Shown here: positions 1 to 9,396 of the stretch, piece by piece
How the letters are laid out: each line of letters opens with the position of its first letter
Numbering within the stretch: the stretch's first letter is position 1
Source: Chthoniobacterales bacterium
Lineage (GTDB): Bacteria > Verrucomicrobiota > Verrucomicrobiia > Chthoniobacterales > UBA10450
Length of the DNA stretch: 64,000 bases
Direction: 5' to 3'
Assembly: GCA_013821455.1 (NCBI GenBank)
Contig: JACDGS010000003.1
Location: forward strand, 1 to 64,000
Position numbers and translations under genes: made by a program
The notes under the pieces: generated by a model
Database searches by the model: none
Told to the model about the DNA's origin: nothing
The model's input: the letters and a program-made list of their open reading frames with translations, nothing else

Positions 1-1155
1 CCCGTCGCGGGTCGCTACATCTGAGACGACGAGAGCGAGCGCGGCGAAAACGAACGGCAGAACCGCATCTCTCGGCGCACTGAGACTACTAACAAACGAG
101 GCGAGAAGGGCCACGAAGGCGAGTGGGAAAAGCGTGAAAGTCAGCATGGCATCGGTCCAGATCGCGCTACCGAACGAGCCGCCTCGTCCAATTGTCGTTA
201 GAGCGACAGCGCGGCGGCTTATCGGCTTGAACAGGTTTTGCAGTTTGCCGATCCAGTTACGATTACTTTTCTCCGAAGCCAGCCGCGTGCGCACGGGATC
301 GAAGCGGTGAAAGAACAGTCCCGCCAAGGGCAGCAGGAGGAGCGGCGTGACGATGCTGATGAGACGCGGGAGAACCCACTCCGGCGTCAACGTTAGGCCG
401 GGAAAGGCAATCGGCGTTTTCGTTGGGTCGAAAGGAGATGAACCTATGGAAAGAGAATCGGTCTGCATCGTGCGCTGCATCTGTTCGATCATGAAGCCAA
501 AGCCCGTAAAATCGAAACAGCGCGCCCAGTTCAAGTGACCATGGCTTGTCTCCTTACCGACGACGATTCCCAGGACCGACGCCCAAAGGAAAAAATAGAG
601 CACGTCGCCGAATTTACCCGCGAGCAATGGGATTGATTCGAAGAGCACGGCCACCGCGGAGACGAAGACGATCGCCGCGGGCGTGAGCAGGAGATACTGC
701 TCGATAAAAACGAACGGCTGAAATGGTCCTTCACCGCGCACGGTCAACATCGCCATCGAGCTGAACATGAAGCCCGCGAGGAAGGTAACGAGGAAGACGA
801 GATTACCGAAAAATTTGCCCAGCAGATATTCGACCGAACGCATCGGCGTCGAAGCGGCGATGAGTCCGCAGCGCGTGACGATGTCGCGGCGGATGGTATT
901 CGAGATCACGTAGTAACCGAAAAGGCCGACAAAGATCATACCGATCGAAGCCGTGCCGAGCCCGACCGCGCCCGAGGTATTGAAGGCGCGATGGCCGTTG
1001 ATCTGGATAAGTGCACGCCCGGTCGAAGGCGCCGGAATCCAGAAGTAAGCAAACGCGCTCAGCAAAAGAAAAACGACCACGGTCGAGACGCGCCGGAACC
1101 GAATCCAGAAGTCTGCTTTCACGATCGCATTGATGCGCGCGAGTGAGTCCTTCAT
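1..1155 (-). CDS. ABC-2 type transporter permease, C-terminus beyond window
   Basis: Membrane subunit of an ABC exporter. I read an uninterrupted frame from an ATG at 1155 to base 1 (385 codons, no stop), so the gene continues past the left edge. The protein starts MKDSLARINAIVKADFWIR. It has a hydrophobic segment near residues 25-43, a large extracytoplasmic stretch, and a cluster of membrane spans near 75-185, as in ABC-2 permeases of the ABC-2/NatB type. It starts 3 bases after the stop of the ATPase gene at 1159, so the two form one operon. Substrate unknown. The frame is certain; the family call rests on hydrophobic layout and the neighbouring ATPase. Confidence 0.8.
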   Translation of the reverse strand, partial: MKDSLARINAIVKADFWIRFRRVSTVVVFLLLSAFAYFWIPAPSTGRALIQINGHRAFNTSGAVGLGTASIGMIFVGLFGYYVISNTIRRDIVTRCGLIAASTPMRSVEYLLGKFFGNLVFLVTFLAGFMFSSMAMLTVRGEGPFQPFVFIEQYLLLTPAAIVFVSAVAVLFESIPLLAGKFGDVLYFFLWASVLGIVVGKETSHGHLNWARCFDFTGFGFMIEQMQRTMQTDSLSIGSSPFDPTKTPIAFPGLTLTPEWVLPRLISIVTPLLLLPLAGLFFHRFDPVRTRLASEKSNRNWIGKLQNLFKPISRRAVALTTIGRGGSFGSAIWTDAMLTFTLFPLAFVALLASFVSSLSAPRDAVLPFVFAALALVVSDVATRDG

Positions 1156-1158
1156 TCG

Positions 1159-2025
1159 TTAGGTACTATTCTCGGTGCTGAAGTTCATCAGATAGAGAAA
1201 GGCGTCTTCCAATTCTGGTTCGATCTGAGTGGCGTCGATTGCGGGCGATGGTCCGACGAAACGAAGATGCACGCCGTCCGGTTTGCGCACCGCGCTGGAG
1301 ATCTTGAGTGAGGTGCGCAGTTGATCAAATTGTTCCGAAGTGACGACGCTGCGCCAGACCTTTCCCTCACATGCGCGCAACATCATTTCCGGCGTGGTCA
1401 TGGTGAGAAGCGCGCCTTCCTTCATGACCGCAATCTCGGTCGCGATCGACTCCACATCAGAGACGATGTGCGTCGAAAGGATGACCAATTTACCAAAGCC
1501 AATCTCGGAAAGAACGTTGCGAAAACGCACGCGCTCCTCGGGATCGAGTCCCGCCGTCGGCTCATCCACTATTACTAAGTCGGGATCGTTGATCAGCGCC
1601 TGCGCGATACCGAGTCGCTGTTTCATGCCACTGGAAAAGCCGCCTACAGTGCGATCCGCGACGCCGTGCAGATTTACGCTTTCCAGCATGGCCATCACGC
1701 GTGCTTTCGAACGCACACCTTTGAGCGCGGCGAAGTAGGAAAGGAACTCTCGCGCCGTTAAGTTTTCGTAAACACCAAAATCCTGCGGCAGATAACCGAG
1801 CGTCTTCCTTAACTCGTTAGGCCGTTTTGCTATGTCCACCCCGCGAAACAAAATCCGACCGGCCGTCGGCCTCGTGATCGTTGCAATCATCTGCATCAGC
1901 GTCGTCTTCCCCGCGCCGTTAGGCCCGAGCAGACCTATCACGCCCGATTTCACTTCCAGCGACAGATCGCGCACCCCGAAGTTGCCGGCGCGGAATTGTT
2001 TCGAGACGCTTTCGATTGTGAGCAC
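1159..2025 (-). CDS. ABC transporter ATP-binding protein
   Basis: Cytoplasmic ATPase that powers the adjacent ABC-2 permease. Walker A GPNGAGKT lies near residues 34-41, a Q-loop glutamine near 81, the signature FSSGMKQR near 130-137, Walker B DLVIVDEP near 149-156, then an H-loop STHIVSD. Length (about 288 residues) fits exporter ATPases of the CcmA/NatA class. I chose the GTG at 2025, which precedes LTIESVSKQF and has GGAGAG about 11 bases upstream; a TTG at 2052 would add nine residues. The stop codon TAA is supplied by a copy of the CCTAACGA word (1156-1163), immediately before the permease ATG. The exported substrate cannot be told. Confidence 0.9.
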   Translation of the reverse strand: MLTIESVSKQFRAGNFGVRDLSLEVKSGVIGLLGPNGAGKTTLMQMIATITRPTAGRILFRGVDIAKRPNELRKTLGYLPQDFGVYENLTAREFLSYFAALKGVRSKARVMAMLESVNLHGVADRTVGGFSSGMKQRLGIAQALINDPDLVIVDEPTAGLDPEERVRFRNVLSEIGFGKLVILSTHIVSDVESIATEIAVMKEGALLTMTTPEMMLRACEGKVWRSVVTSEQFDQLRTSLKISSAVRKPDGVHLRFVGPSPAIDATQIEPELEDAFLYLMNFSTENST

Positions 2026-2273
2026 AGGAAATGATTCTCTCCGCACCTGCAAAAGTCACGCGCTGATTGCGCCGCGCTTCGGCGCTCCGCTCACTGGACA
2101 TTCCGGCGACGGGAATCGATCGTGGGCCGAAACTCGGTCAAGACCAGCGTTCGCCTATGTCTACGCCTTTCATTCAAATCCCACTCCGCCGCCCTCAGAC
2201 CGACATTTTTAATGAGTCGCCGACAGCGTAGGGGCACTCCGTTACTCATCTTACTACTACCTCCAGCGCGCTG

Positions 2274-2633
2274 TTGACGCACAACCGGAAGCAACCTACA
2301 ATCCGAGCCGTGCAAGGATTTCGCGAGCGTAAGGCGTTACAGCGGACGCTGATTTTCGCGCTCGCTCTTCAGTTTCTGCTCGGTCTTGCGATGACGGCTT
2401 CGCCGTGGTTGCACGGCCGCCTCCATCACGACGCCAGCAATGATCATCACGAATGCGTGGTGACTGTGATGCACTCGGGCGGAACGGATGGGACGACTAT
2501 CACACCCGTTCTTGCACCTGACTTTCTCCCTACCCCGGAATTCGGCGCCTGCTCGCGGGGCGACATCTGTCAGGTAGCGTCGATCTTCCTGCGTGCTCGC
2601 GTTTTCGAGCACGCCCCTCCTGCACTCGCCTAA
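2274..2633 (+). CDS. small membrane protein with histidine-rich segment
   Basis: Unrecognised protein of up to 119 residues. It has a basic N-terminus, one hydrophobic segment near residues 26-44, then a histidine-rich patch (HGRLHHDASNDHHEC, about 47-60) and two further cysteines near 93 and 98. The layout resembles small metal-related proteins such as DUF2946, but I cannot assign it to a family. It opens the + strand metal-homeostasis run and lies 113 bases before the DUF318 permease, which supports a metal-linked role. The start is uncertain: TTG at 2274, or GTG at 2310. Confidence 0.55.
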   Translation: MTHNRKQPTIRAVQGFRERKALQRTLIFALALQFLLGLAMTASPWLHGRLHHDASNDHHECVVTVMHSGGTDGTTITPVLAPDFLPTPEFGACSRGDICQVASIFLRARVFEHAPPALA

Positions 2634-2648
2634 TCAGCGTTAGCTGGC

Positions 2649-2692
2649 GGGATAACTCTGGCTCCTCGTCAAGGTAACTCGCCGGATAACTC
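2649..2692 (+). promoter_or_regulatory. possible repeated operator half-sites upstream of the permease
   Basis: GGATAACTC occurs at about 2650 and again at 2684, with a related GGTAACTC at 2673, in the 113-base gap before the DUF318 permease. Repetition in a short promoter-sized gap suggests a regulator site, possibly for metal control, but the sequence is not a clear Zur box and a similar GGGATAACTC also occurs near 44896. Weak call. Confidence 0.2.
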
Positions 2693-2746
2693 CGTCCCGA
2701 CAGCCGTCTCGGCCAGTCGGGTTTTGCTTACTGCCGCGAATGTTAG

Positions 2747-3778
2747 GTGAGTTGGTTTCATTTTAATCTCCAAGACTTTTCGATCTCTTTCCTGAGCATC
2801 CTGTTTGAAGGCGTGCCCTTCATGTTTATCGGGACGCTGCTCTCGGGAGTGATTGATGCCTTCGTGCCGGCGGAAAGGATCGAGTCCTTCCTACCCGCGA
2901 ATCGTACTGCGGCAATCGCGCTGAGTGGATTGCTCGGGGTGATTTTTCCTATGTGCGAATGTGGAGTGGTACCTGTGATTCGGCGGCTGATTCGCAAAGG
3001 TCTGCCGGTTTCCTGCGGGCTGACCTATCTCCTGGCAGCGCCGATCGTGAATCCGATCGTAGCACTCAGCACTTTCGCGGCGTTTCGCGGCCAGCATCCG
3101 GGAGCGATGACTTCTTTGCGGTTAACGCTCGGTTTTACCGTCGCAGTTGTTTTCGGCCTGATCGTGCAACGCATTCCGATCACCGAAGTCTTGAATCGGC
3201 GCATGCTCGCCTCACTCGCAAGAACGGGAGCGCGACGATTGTCGCCGCGGCCGGTCGAGGAATCGGTGTTGGCCTTGGCTGGCGGCCTAACGAGTAAAGC
3301 AGTTGCGTTTCCACTTGTGACGCCGGAAACGATCGTCGAACTCCATGACGAAGCGCACGCAGAAAAACATTTCGGCGGCAAACTCATCGGCGCGATTCGC
3401 TGCGCGGCTTTCGACTTTCTCGATGTCGGCTTCTATCTCATCATCGGCGCTGCGATCGCCAGTATCTTTAATACCGCGGTCGATCGCCATGTGTTGCTCC
3501 CGCTCGCGAGCCAGCATCTCTTCGCCACTCTGAGCTTGATGGTGCTGGCGCTGCTGCTTTCGCTTTGCAGCACTTCGGACGCCTTTATCGCGGCGAACTT
3601 CCTTACCTTTCCGGCTAGCGCCAAACTCGCGTTCATGGTCTTCGGACCTATGATGGATCTGAAGCTTCTCTTCATGTACGGCTTGGTTTTCACCAAGCGT
3701 CTGACCCTCTCTCTGGCAGTTGCTCTTTTCGTCGCCATCGCCGCGCTCACTCTCGCGCTAGCTCCCTTACTCAGATGA
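2747..3778 (+). CDS. DUF318/UPF0718 family permease (YcgR/YraQ-like)
   Basis: Polytopic inner-membrane permease of 343 residues. The family hallmarks are visible: a cysteine motif MCECGVVPV near residues 67-75 and a second LCSTSDAFIA near 275-284, each in a membrane span. Members usually pair with a TIGR03943/DUF1980 protein, and that partner overlaps the stop codon here by four bases (ATGA), so the two are translationally coupled. The role of the family is unsettled; small-molecule or metal-complex transport is usually proposed. A copy of the CCTAACGA word lies inside the gene at 3286. The start is GTG at 2747 with no strong ribosome site. Confidence 0.85.
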   Translation: MSWFHFNLQDFSISFLSILFEGVPFMFIGTLLSGVIDAFVPAERIESFLPANRTAAIALSGLLGVIFPMCECGVVPVIRRLIRKGLPVSCGLTYLLAAPIVNPIVALSTFAAFRGQHPGAMTSLRLTLGFTVAVVFGLIVQRIPITEVLNRRMLASLARTGARRLSPRPVEESVLALAGGLTSKAVAFPLVTPETIVELHDEAHAEKHFGGKLIGAIRCAAFDFLDVGFYLIIGAAIASIFNTAVDRHVLLPLASQHLFATLSLMVLALLLSLCSTSDAFIAANFLTFPASAKLAFMVFGPMMDLKLLFMYGLVFTKRLTLSLAVALFVAIAALTLALAPLLR

Positions 3779-4827
3779 AATCACTTAGCCGCGCTTTGCC
3801 TCCACTCACTCTCTTGGAATGGGGAGTTATCCTAAGCTATTTCTATTTTAGCGGCAGGCTGGCGTCGTTCTTGCATCCAATGTTTCGGCCCGGGGTGCTG
3901 GTGACAGGAGTCTTACTCGTACTTACAGCCGTATGTGTCGCACTCTTTCCCGAGGAAAAGTGTGCTCACGAGCACGAGCATACGGAGGAAACAGAGACCC
4001 ATGGAAGGATAACACCAGGAAGCGTCATCGCATTCCTTCTTCTCCTCCTTCCGCTCGCTCTCGCTGCCAAAGTATCTCCAGATAGTTACGGGGCTGATTT
4101 AATCCGCCGCCGCGGTTTGGTAGAAGACATTCGCAGCCTGCCAGGCATTAACGGCAGACTTACTCACCCCGTTGCGCCACCTTCAGTCGCCACGCCGACA
4201 TTAGCGTTGCCGGCGCAGGCGGCGGTCTTGCAGAAGTCGATCGCGCGCACCGCGGTAACCAGACAGAACGCACCAACTTCAAACGATAAGGAACTCGAGC
4301 AGGCCGCGCAGGAAACCATGGTGGAACCCGGGCTCCCTACGCAAGAAAGCGGGAATGAAGACGCGCCACCAATGCCGAGCGCGGGCAGTTATGACAATCC
4401 CGCGCTCCGGCCTAACGAGTCTGGGAACATTCCGGTGCAAGTGACCGATCTTCTCTATGCCGCGCAAGAGTCATCGACGCGCAAAGACTTTGAAGGGAAA
4501 CGGGTGGAGATCATCGGCCAGTTTCTGAGCCCCAAAAAGGGCGCGACCAAGCCAGAGCTGAAGTCTAACTCTTTTATGCTCGTTAGGCTGGTGATGGTCT
4601 GTTGCGCCGCGGACATGATGCCGGCGGCGGTGAAGGTCGAAGCGACGAAGAGACCGGCGAACGTACACGAGGCCGGCTGGCTAAAAGTCGTCGGTCAGGT
4701 GCGCTACCGTCCGCGCGCCAAAGGGCCAAGCCCGGATGGCATTGATTACGGCGACACGCCAGAGCCTGTCATCGTCGCCGCCTCTATCGCGAAGACGCCA
4801 ACACCTACCGAAAAGTACGTTTACTAG
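3775..4827 (+). CDS. DUF1980/TIGR03943 family membrane protein (YcgQ-like)
   Basis: Partner subunit of the preceding permease, 350 residues. Three hydrophobic segments occupy about residues 15-105, interrupted by a His/Glu-rich loop (EEKCAHEHEHTEETETH, near 61-77) that could bind metal. A long Pro/Ala-rich linker follows, then a conserved C-terminal domain from about 220 with RLVMVCCAADMMP, the double-cysteine motif typical of the family. The four-base overlap with the permease supports one complex. The linker is longer and lower in complexity than I would expect for the family. Biochemical role unknown. Confidence 0.8.
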   Translation: MKSLSRALPPLTLLEWGVILSYFYFSGRLASFLHPMFRPGVLVTGVLLVLTAVCVALFPEEKCAHEHEHTEETETHGRITPGSVIAFLLLLLPLALAAKVSPDSYGADLIRRRGLVEDIRSLPGINGRLTHPVAPPSVATPTLALPAQAAVLQKSIARTAVTRQNAPTSNDKELEQAAQETMVEPGLPTQESGNEDAPPMPSAGSYDNPALRPNESGNIPVQVTDLLYAAQESSTRKDFEGKRVEIIGQFLSPKKGATKPELKSNSFMLVRLVMVCCAADMMPAAVKVEATKRPANVHEAGWLKVVGQVRYRPRAKGPSPDGIDYGDTPEPVIVAASIAKTPTPTEKYVY

Positions 4828-4839
4828 CCGCACTCCCCG

Positions 4840-5532
4840 ATGAAATTCCTGTCGCCTAACGTTTGTGGATCGCTGCTCAGTGCAGCGGCGTTCTTTCTGG
4901 CTCCGGCGACGTGGGCGGCGAATTCGTTTTCCACCGTAGTCATTGATCCCGGGCATGGTGGATTCGATCGCGGCGGAATTCCAGGCCAGCGTGTGCCGGA
5001 GAAGACAGTAGCACTCGATACTGCGGTCCGACTGCAGCGGCTTCTGCAACGAGCTGGCCTGCACACGGTGATGACTCGCAGCGCTGATGTCTTTATTCCG
5101 CTGCCGGGACGTGCCGCGATCGCTAATGCACAACCAGATTCAATCTTCGTTAGTATTCATTACAACGCCTCCCCGCGATCGGGCGCGCGTGGGATCGAGA
5201 CTTACTCGGAAGATTCGCGCGGCCGAGTCTTAGCGGCTCGGATTCAGCGCGAAATCATCAGCCGCGTCAGCACAGAAAATCGCGGCATTCGGCACGCCGA
5301 ATATTTCGTTCTTCGCAAATGCCAGAGGCCAGCGGTCCTGGTCGAATGCGGCTTCCTAACGAATCCCGCGGAGGCGGAGCTGGCGCTCACCGCCGGTTAT
5401 CGCCAGATGGTCGCGGAACAGATTGCGGCCGGGATTTTAGAGCAACGCCATTTCGCTTTTCCGGCCGCGACCCATTCCAAGTCGCACAAGAAGCATCACA
5501 AATCCTATCGCGTCGCGAGGTCCTCGGGCTAA
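4840..5532 (+). CDS. N-acetylmuramoyl-L-alanine amidase (Amidase_3)
   Basis: Secreted zinc amidase that cleaves the lactyl-L-Ala bond between glycan and stem peptide of peptidoglycan. An N-terminal signal peptide ends near AAN (about residues 26-28). Zinc-site motifs are present in order: IDPGHGG near 35-41, the glutamate of PEKT near 53, SIHYN near 105-109, and catalytic VECGFLTNP near 167-175. A Lys/His-rich tail (KSHKKHHKS) ends the protein. At 230 residues it is the bare catalytic domain without AMIN or wall-binding repeats. Amidase paralogues are known inside zinc-responsive loci of other bacteria, which fits this neighbourhood. Confidence 0.9.
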   Translation: MKFLSPNVCGSLLSAAAFFLAPATWAANSFSTVVIDPGHGGFDRGGIPGQRVPEKTVALDTAVRLQRLLQRAGLHTVMTRSADVFIPLPGRAAIANAQPDSIFVSIHYNASPRSGARGIETYSEDSRGRVLAARIQREIISRVSTENRGIRHAEYFVLRKCQRPAVLVECGFLTNPAEAELALTAGYRQMVAEQIAAGILEQRHFAFPAATHSKSHKKHHKSYRVARSSG

Positions 5533-5537
5533 CGAAT

Positions 5538-7355
5538 ATGGTTCACCTCATCGAAACCGCCGCGCCAGTTTCCTCCAGCCTAACGACGGCAGAGCTGGCT
5601 CGACTCCGCCGGGCCGCCCTTTGGCTGATGATCCCACTTATTGTCGGCGCGACGCTAACTCTCGCGGCGACTGTGGCGACGCCGCTTTTTGCGGGGATGG
5701 AAGCGTATCTCTGCTGGTGCGCGCTGGCTTCCATCATCCAATACGTTTTCCTGCACCTGCAAAGCTCCGATCGGTCCGATGTTGAATACAACGAAGCCAT
5801 CACCAAGCGGCAAAACGAGCCACGTCGAGCTGGCCGCAACGATCCGCCCGTAAGCACGCCGCCGGCTCTGCTCGGGTTCGCCGTCGGCTGGCAATGGTTA
5901 ATCTTTTTCGCCGGAGTCCTTGGCATCGCGGTGGTGCTTCGGGCCTCTTTTGGCAGAGCAGCGCTTTCACGCGAGGCACTCGCTTCGCTCCGGGTCGCGA
6001 CCGTCATCTTTCTCTCGTTAGGCTGCGTTTATTATTTCTTTGGCAACTTCGCGCGCGCGGTCGCGGCGCGGGTTGGTTCGGAAATCCTGGCGCCTCTTCT
6101 CGCTCTGACGCGGATCGCTTCCTTCGCCTCGTTCTTGAGCGCGGCCTTGATCTTTCTCTTCATCTCCACGACGCGCGATTACAGCGCCTGGTTCGGTTGG
6201 TTTATGCTCGCCCTCACTGGGTTTCTGGTCCTGGAAGCGCTTCTGCGTTTCGGATTACGTTTCTACCAACCGAAGAGCATCCGCGCGATTCCCGGACCGG
6301 CGGGGACGAGCCCGATTTTGGAAGCGCTTTTCGGGCGTGGAGAGGGACTTGGGTCCGCCGTCCAAGGTTTCGAGGACTTGTTAGGCGTAAAACTGCGCGA
6401 GGTTTGGATCGTTCGTTATCTCCGCCAAACGATCGAGCTCATTATTCTGGGAACAATCATTCTTGGATGGCTCTCGACCTGTCTCACTTCCGTGCCCGCC
6501 GGCAACCGCGCGGTGCGCATCCTGTTCGGCCGCTATCTGCCGGTCCCTTTAAATCCGGGCCTGCATCTCACCTGGCCATGGCCGATCGAGCAGCTCGAAA
6601 TTGTCGAGACCGAATCCGTTAGGCAAGTTTCCCTCGGTTTCGATAAGGACTTGTCCGGGCCGATCCTTTGGAGCGAGCCTCATTTTGAAGGGGAGAAGAA
6701 CCTCCTCGTGGGTGACGGCGAATCGCTGCTCACGATCGATGTGCCGATTCTTTATCGCATCGCGGATCCGGTCCGCTATCTCGAAACGACAACCGATGCG
6801 GAGAAAGCGCTGCTCGTGCTGGCGGAGCGCAAGCTAATCCAGATCGCCGGCTCACGCGGAAGCTTCCAGATCATGACTTCGGAGCGCGCGGAGATCGCGC
6901 GCAAACTGGGTGAGGCACTGCAAAGCGAAGTGACAAGCCTCGGCCTCGAAGTCGTCTTCGTCGGACTGAAAGATGTTCATCCGCCAGTCGCGGTCGCTCC
7001 GGCATTTCAAGAGGTCGTCAGCGCCCAGGAAGAGAAAGAGAAGACCATCGACGCGGCGCGAGCGTCCCGCGCGGAAGCGCTGCCCGCGGCGAAAGCGCAA
7101 GCGCACCGCATGCAGGTGCAAGCGGACGCGAATTACAAAGATCGTGTCGCCGCCGCACAGGGCTCGGCTGCCCGTTTCACTGCAATCATCGATGCCGACC
7201 GCGAGAACAGCGCCGTCTTCCGGCTGCGCCTGAAACTCGACGTGCTCGACCAAGTTCTTGGCAAAGCAACGAAGACGATTTTGGCCGTCCCCGACAGCTC
7301 CCGGCAGGACTTGTATCTCGATCTGCGCAACACCCAATCGATCCCGCCGCCGTGA
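5538..7355 (+). CDS. SPFH/band 7 protein with multi-span N-terminal membrane domain (HflK-like)
   Basis: Membrane protein of 605 residues. The first ~260 residues hold about four to five hydrophobic spans in two groups. After a linker, a further span near 295-315 leads into an SPFH domain (VPAGNRAVRILFGRY, then GLHLTWPWPIEQ) and a long coiled-coil tail rich in Ala/Glu/Arg. The SPFH half matches HflK, whose usual length is about 350-420, so the N-terminal membrane domain is an addition. HflK/HflC assemblies cage the FtsH protease; whether this one does is unknown. I start at ATG 5538, six bases after the amidase stop; the open frame runs further upstream but overlaps the amidase. Confidence 0.8.
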   Translation: MVHLIETAAPVSSSLTTAELARLRRAALWLMIPLIVGATLTLAATVATPLFAGMEAYLCWCALASIIQYVFLHLQSSDRSDVEYNEAITKRQNEPRRAGRNDPPVSTPPALLGFAVGWQWLIFFAGVLGIAVVLRASFGRAALSREALASLRVATVIFLSLGCVYYFFGNFARAVAARVGSEILAPLLALTRIASFASFLSAALIFLFISTTRDYSAWFGWFMLALTGFLVLEALLRFGLRFYQPKSIRAIPGPAGTSPILEALFGRGEGLGSAVQGFEDLLGVKLREVWIVRYLRQTIELIILGTIILGWLSTCLTSVPAGNRAVRILFGRYLPVPLNPGLHLTWPWPIEQLEIVETESVRQVSLGFDKDLSGPILWSEPHFEGEKNLLVGDGESLLTIDVPILYRIADPVRYLETTTDAEKALLVLAERKLIQIAGSRGSFQIMTSERAEIARKLGEALQSEVTSLGLEVVFVGLKDVHPPVAVAPAFQEVVSAQEEKEKTIDAARASRAEALPAAKAQAHRMQVQADANYKDRVAAAQGSAARFTAIIDADRENSAVFRLRLKLDVLDQVLGKATKTILAVPDSSRQDLYLDLRNTQSIPPP

Positions 7356-7371
7356 TTAGCCTAACGAATTC

Positions 7372-8298
7372 ATGAAACCTCAATTACTCGTCCGCAGCGC
7401 CGTCTCGCTGCTCGTACTCGTCGTCCTCTTTTCCTTCATGCTTGGATTTCAAATCCGGCAGAACGAGCAGGCCGTCCTCACACGCTTCGGCGATCCGGTG
7501 CGCGTCATTCAAAAGCCGGGCCTCTATCTGAAATGGCCGTGGCCGATCGAGAAAGTGAACCGCTTCGACGCGCGGCTAAACTTTTACGAGATCCGACTGT
7601 CCGAGGCCCTAACGAAAGATAAGCGCAACGTCATCGTGCCTGCGTTTGTCGCCTGGCTTATCGCCGATCCGCAGAAGTTCCTCGAAGCGATCGGGACGAT
7701 CGACAACGCGCGCAACAAACTCGACAGCCTCGTGAGCAGCGCCAAGAACACCGTCCTGGGCAGTTTCGATTTTAATCAACTCGTTTCGGTGAAACCGGAC
7801 GAGGTGAAACTGCCCGAGATTGAGGGAAAGATTACACAGCTAACCTCCGCTCAGGCGCTGCATTCGTTTGGCATTCGCATCGAACAAATCGGCATTGAAC
7901 GCGTCACGCTGCCGCAAGTAAATACGAGCTTCGTCTTCGAGCGCATGCGCGCCGAGCGGTCACAATTTGCGGCGCGTTATCGTGCTGAAGGCCAGCAGGA
8001 AGCGGATGCCATTAACGCACAGACAGACGCCGAGAAAACCGTCCTGCTCGCAGAAGCACGCAAGTCTGCCGAGGAGACGCGGGGCAAAGCGGAAGCGGAC
8101 GTCGCGCACATATATTCCGCCGCACACCAAGAGGAGCCCGATCTCTATCGCTTCCTCCGCGAACTCGAAGCGCTCAAGAAAGTCGTCAACCAAAACACGA
8201 CACTCGTGCTGGATGGAAATTCGCCCCCCTTTGACCTCTTGAAAACCGGTCCGCTCCCGGTGCCGGCGGCCGCATCCGCAAACGTGTCAAAGCCATGA
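7372..8298 (+). CDS. hflC: SPFH/band 7 protein, HflC-like
   Basis: Inner-membrane SPFH protein of 308 residues, the length of HflC. One N-terminal span (about residues 9-27) is followed by IRQNEQAVLTRFGDPVRV and PGLYLKWPWPIEKV, characteristic of HflC, then an Ala/Glu-rich helical tail. It lies 17 bases after the larger SPFH gene and overlaps the next by four bases, so three SPFH proteins are made from one message. HflC normally partners HflK around FtsH; no ftsH is present in the window. A CCTAACGA word sits just before the start codon (7360-7367). Confidence 0.85.
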   Translation: MKPQLLVRSAVSLLVLVVLFSFMLGFQIRQNEQAVLTRFGDPVRVIQKPGLYLKWPWPIEKVNRFDARLNFYEIRLSEALTKDKRNVIVPAFVAWLIADPQKFLEAIGTIDNARNKLDSLVSSAKNTVLGSFDFNQLVSVKPDEVKLPEIEGKITQLTSAQALHSFGIRIEQIGIERVTLPQVNTSFVFERMRAERSQFAARYRAEGQQEADAINAQTDAEKTVLLAEARKSAEETRGKAEADVAHIYSAAHQEEPDLYRFLRELEALKKVVNQNTTLVLDGNSPPFDLLKTGPLPVPAAASANVSKP

Positions 8299-9377
8299 AG
8301 AAAAAGAGAGAAGACGCTCTTTTCTCGGCGCACGCGATTCTGGCCGCGCTCCGTTCGAGCATCCGGATTTTGCGTTGGGGCATGCTCGTGCTGGTCCTGA
8401 TTTACCTTTGCTCCGGCATCACGGTCATCGCGCCTAACGAGCGCGGCCTTGTTCTGCGCTTCGGCCGCGCGCTACCGAAGACAGCGCCGCCCGGTTTGCT
8501 CCTCGCCTGGCCCGCGCCGATCGATGAGATCGTTAGGCTGCCAGCCAAAAGCGTGCAGGACGTGGCGCTCGAAGCCTGGGCGGGAAAGGCTGACGGCGCC
8601 TGGCGCGACTCGATTCATCCCGCCCGAGATCCTTACACGATCAGCGGTGATGTGAACATTATCCGCGCGCGATTTTCCGTGCGCTTTCAAATCGCCGACC
8701 CGATCACCTACGAATTTGCGGCAAGCGAACGCGACACGTTGCGCGACGCCATTCTCTACCAGTCCGCCTGTCGCACGCTCGCTGCGATGAATGTCGATGA
8801 CATCCTAACCACGCGTCGCGAGCACATCGGGCAGGAAGCGATGCGCTTGGCCCAGGCGGAGATGGATCGGCTCGGGCTCGGCGTGCAACTATTGGCCTTC
8901 GAGACACGAGAGATCAATCCGCCCGCGACGGTCTTGCCGGCATTTCAAGATGTGGTGAGCGCAAAAGTTCAGGCGCAGACCATGGTCGAGCCAGCGCGCA
9001 GTCGAGCCGCCACGGTTATTCCCGAAGCAAAGGCCGAAGCCTATCGGATTCAGCAACAGGCGGACGCTTACGCGCAAGGCTTGATGTCCAAAGCGCATGG
9101 CGAAGTCTCTTCCTTCCTAGCGCTCCTGAAAGAATATCGCGCGAATTCCGAGACGGTCCGAACTCGGCTCTATGCCGAGATGATTGAGGAAGTGCTGCCC
9201 AAACTTCGCGTTTCGACCGTCCTGCCGAGTAGTGGGGCGCCGGTACGCCTTTTGATCGAGCCGCAGAAAGGCGACCCCATTTACCCGGCGAGCGACGAAG
9301 CGACCGGCAGTATCCAAGTCCTTCCCACTTCCACGCCTTATCCCCCGGGAATTCAACCGATGGAGACTAAGGATTGA
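8295..9377 (+). CDS. hflK: SPFH/band 7 protein, HflK-like
   Basis: Third SPFH protein in a row, 360 residues. A single span near residues 22-43 precedes IAPNERGLVLRFGRAL and PPGLLLAWPAPIDEI, the start of the band 7 domain; the second half has the heptad-like Ala/Glu tail of HflK. Translation is coupled to hflC through an ATGA overlap. HflK and HflC form a hetero-oligomer, so this gene and hflC are the natural pair and the 605-residue protein upstream is the extra member. It ends in a Pro/Thr-rich tail. The P-type ATPase gene follows 20 bases later, which suggests a shared regulon. Confidence 0.8.
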   Translation: MKKKREDALFSAHAILAALRSSIRILRWGMLVLVLIYLCSGITVIAPNERGLVLRFGRALPKTAPPGLLLAWPAPIDEIVRLPAKSVQDVALEAWAGKADGAWRDSIHPARDPYTISGDVNIIRARFSVRFQIADPITYEFAASERDTLRDAILYQSACRTLAAMNVDDILTTRREHIGQEAMRLAQAEMDRLGLGVQLLAFETREINPPATVLPAFQDVVSAKVQAQTMVEPARSRAATVIPEAKAEAYRIQQQADAYAQGLMSKAHGEVSSFLALLKEYRANSETVRTRLYAEMIEEVLPKLRVSTVLPSSGAPVRLLIEPQKGDPIYPASDEATGSIQVLPTSTPYPPGIQPMETKD

Positions 9378-9396
9378 ATGAAATCAGCCATTACTT

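Noticed and set aside
2220-2273. Zur box before the metal run
   Set aside because: I could not find an AT-rich palindrome such as TGTTATnnnATAACA; the region is not convincing.
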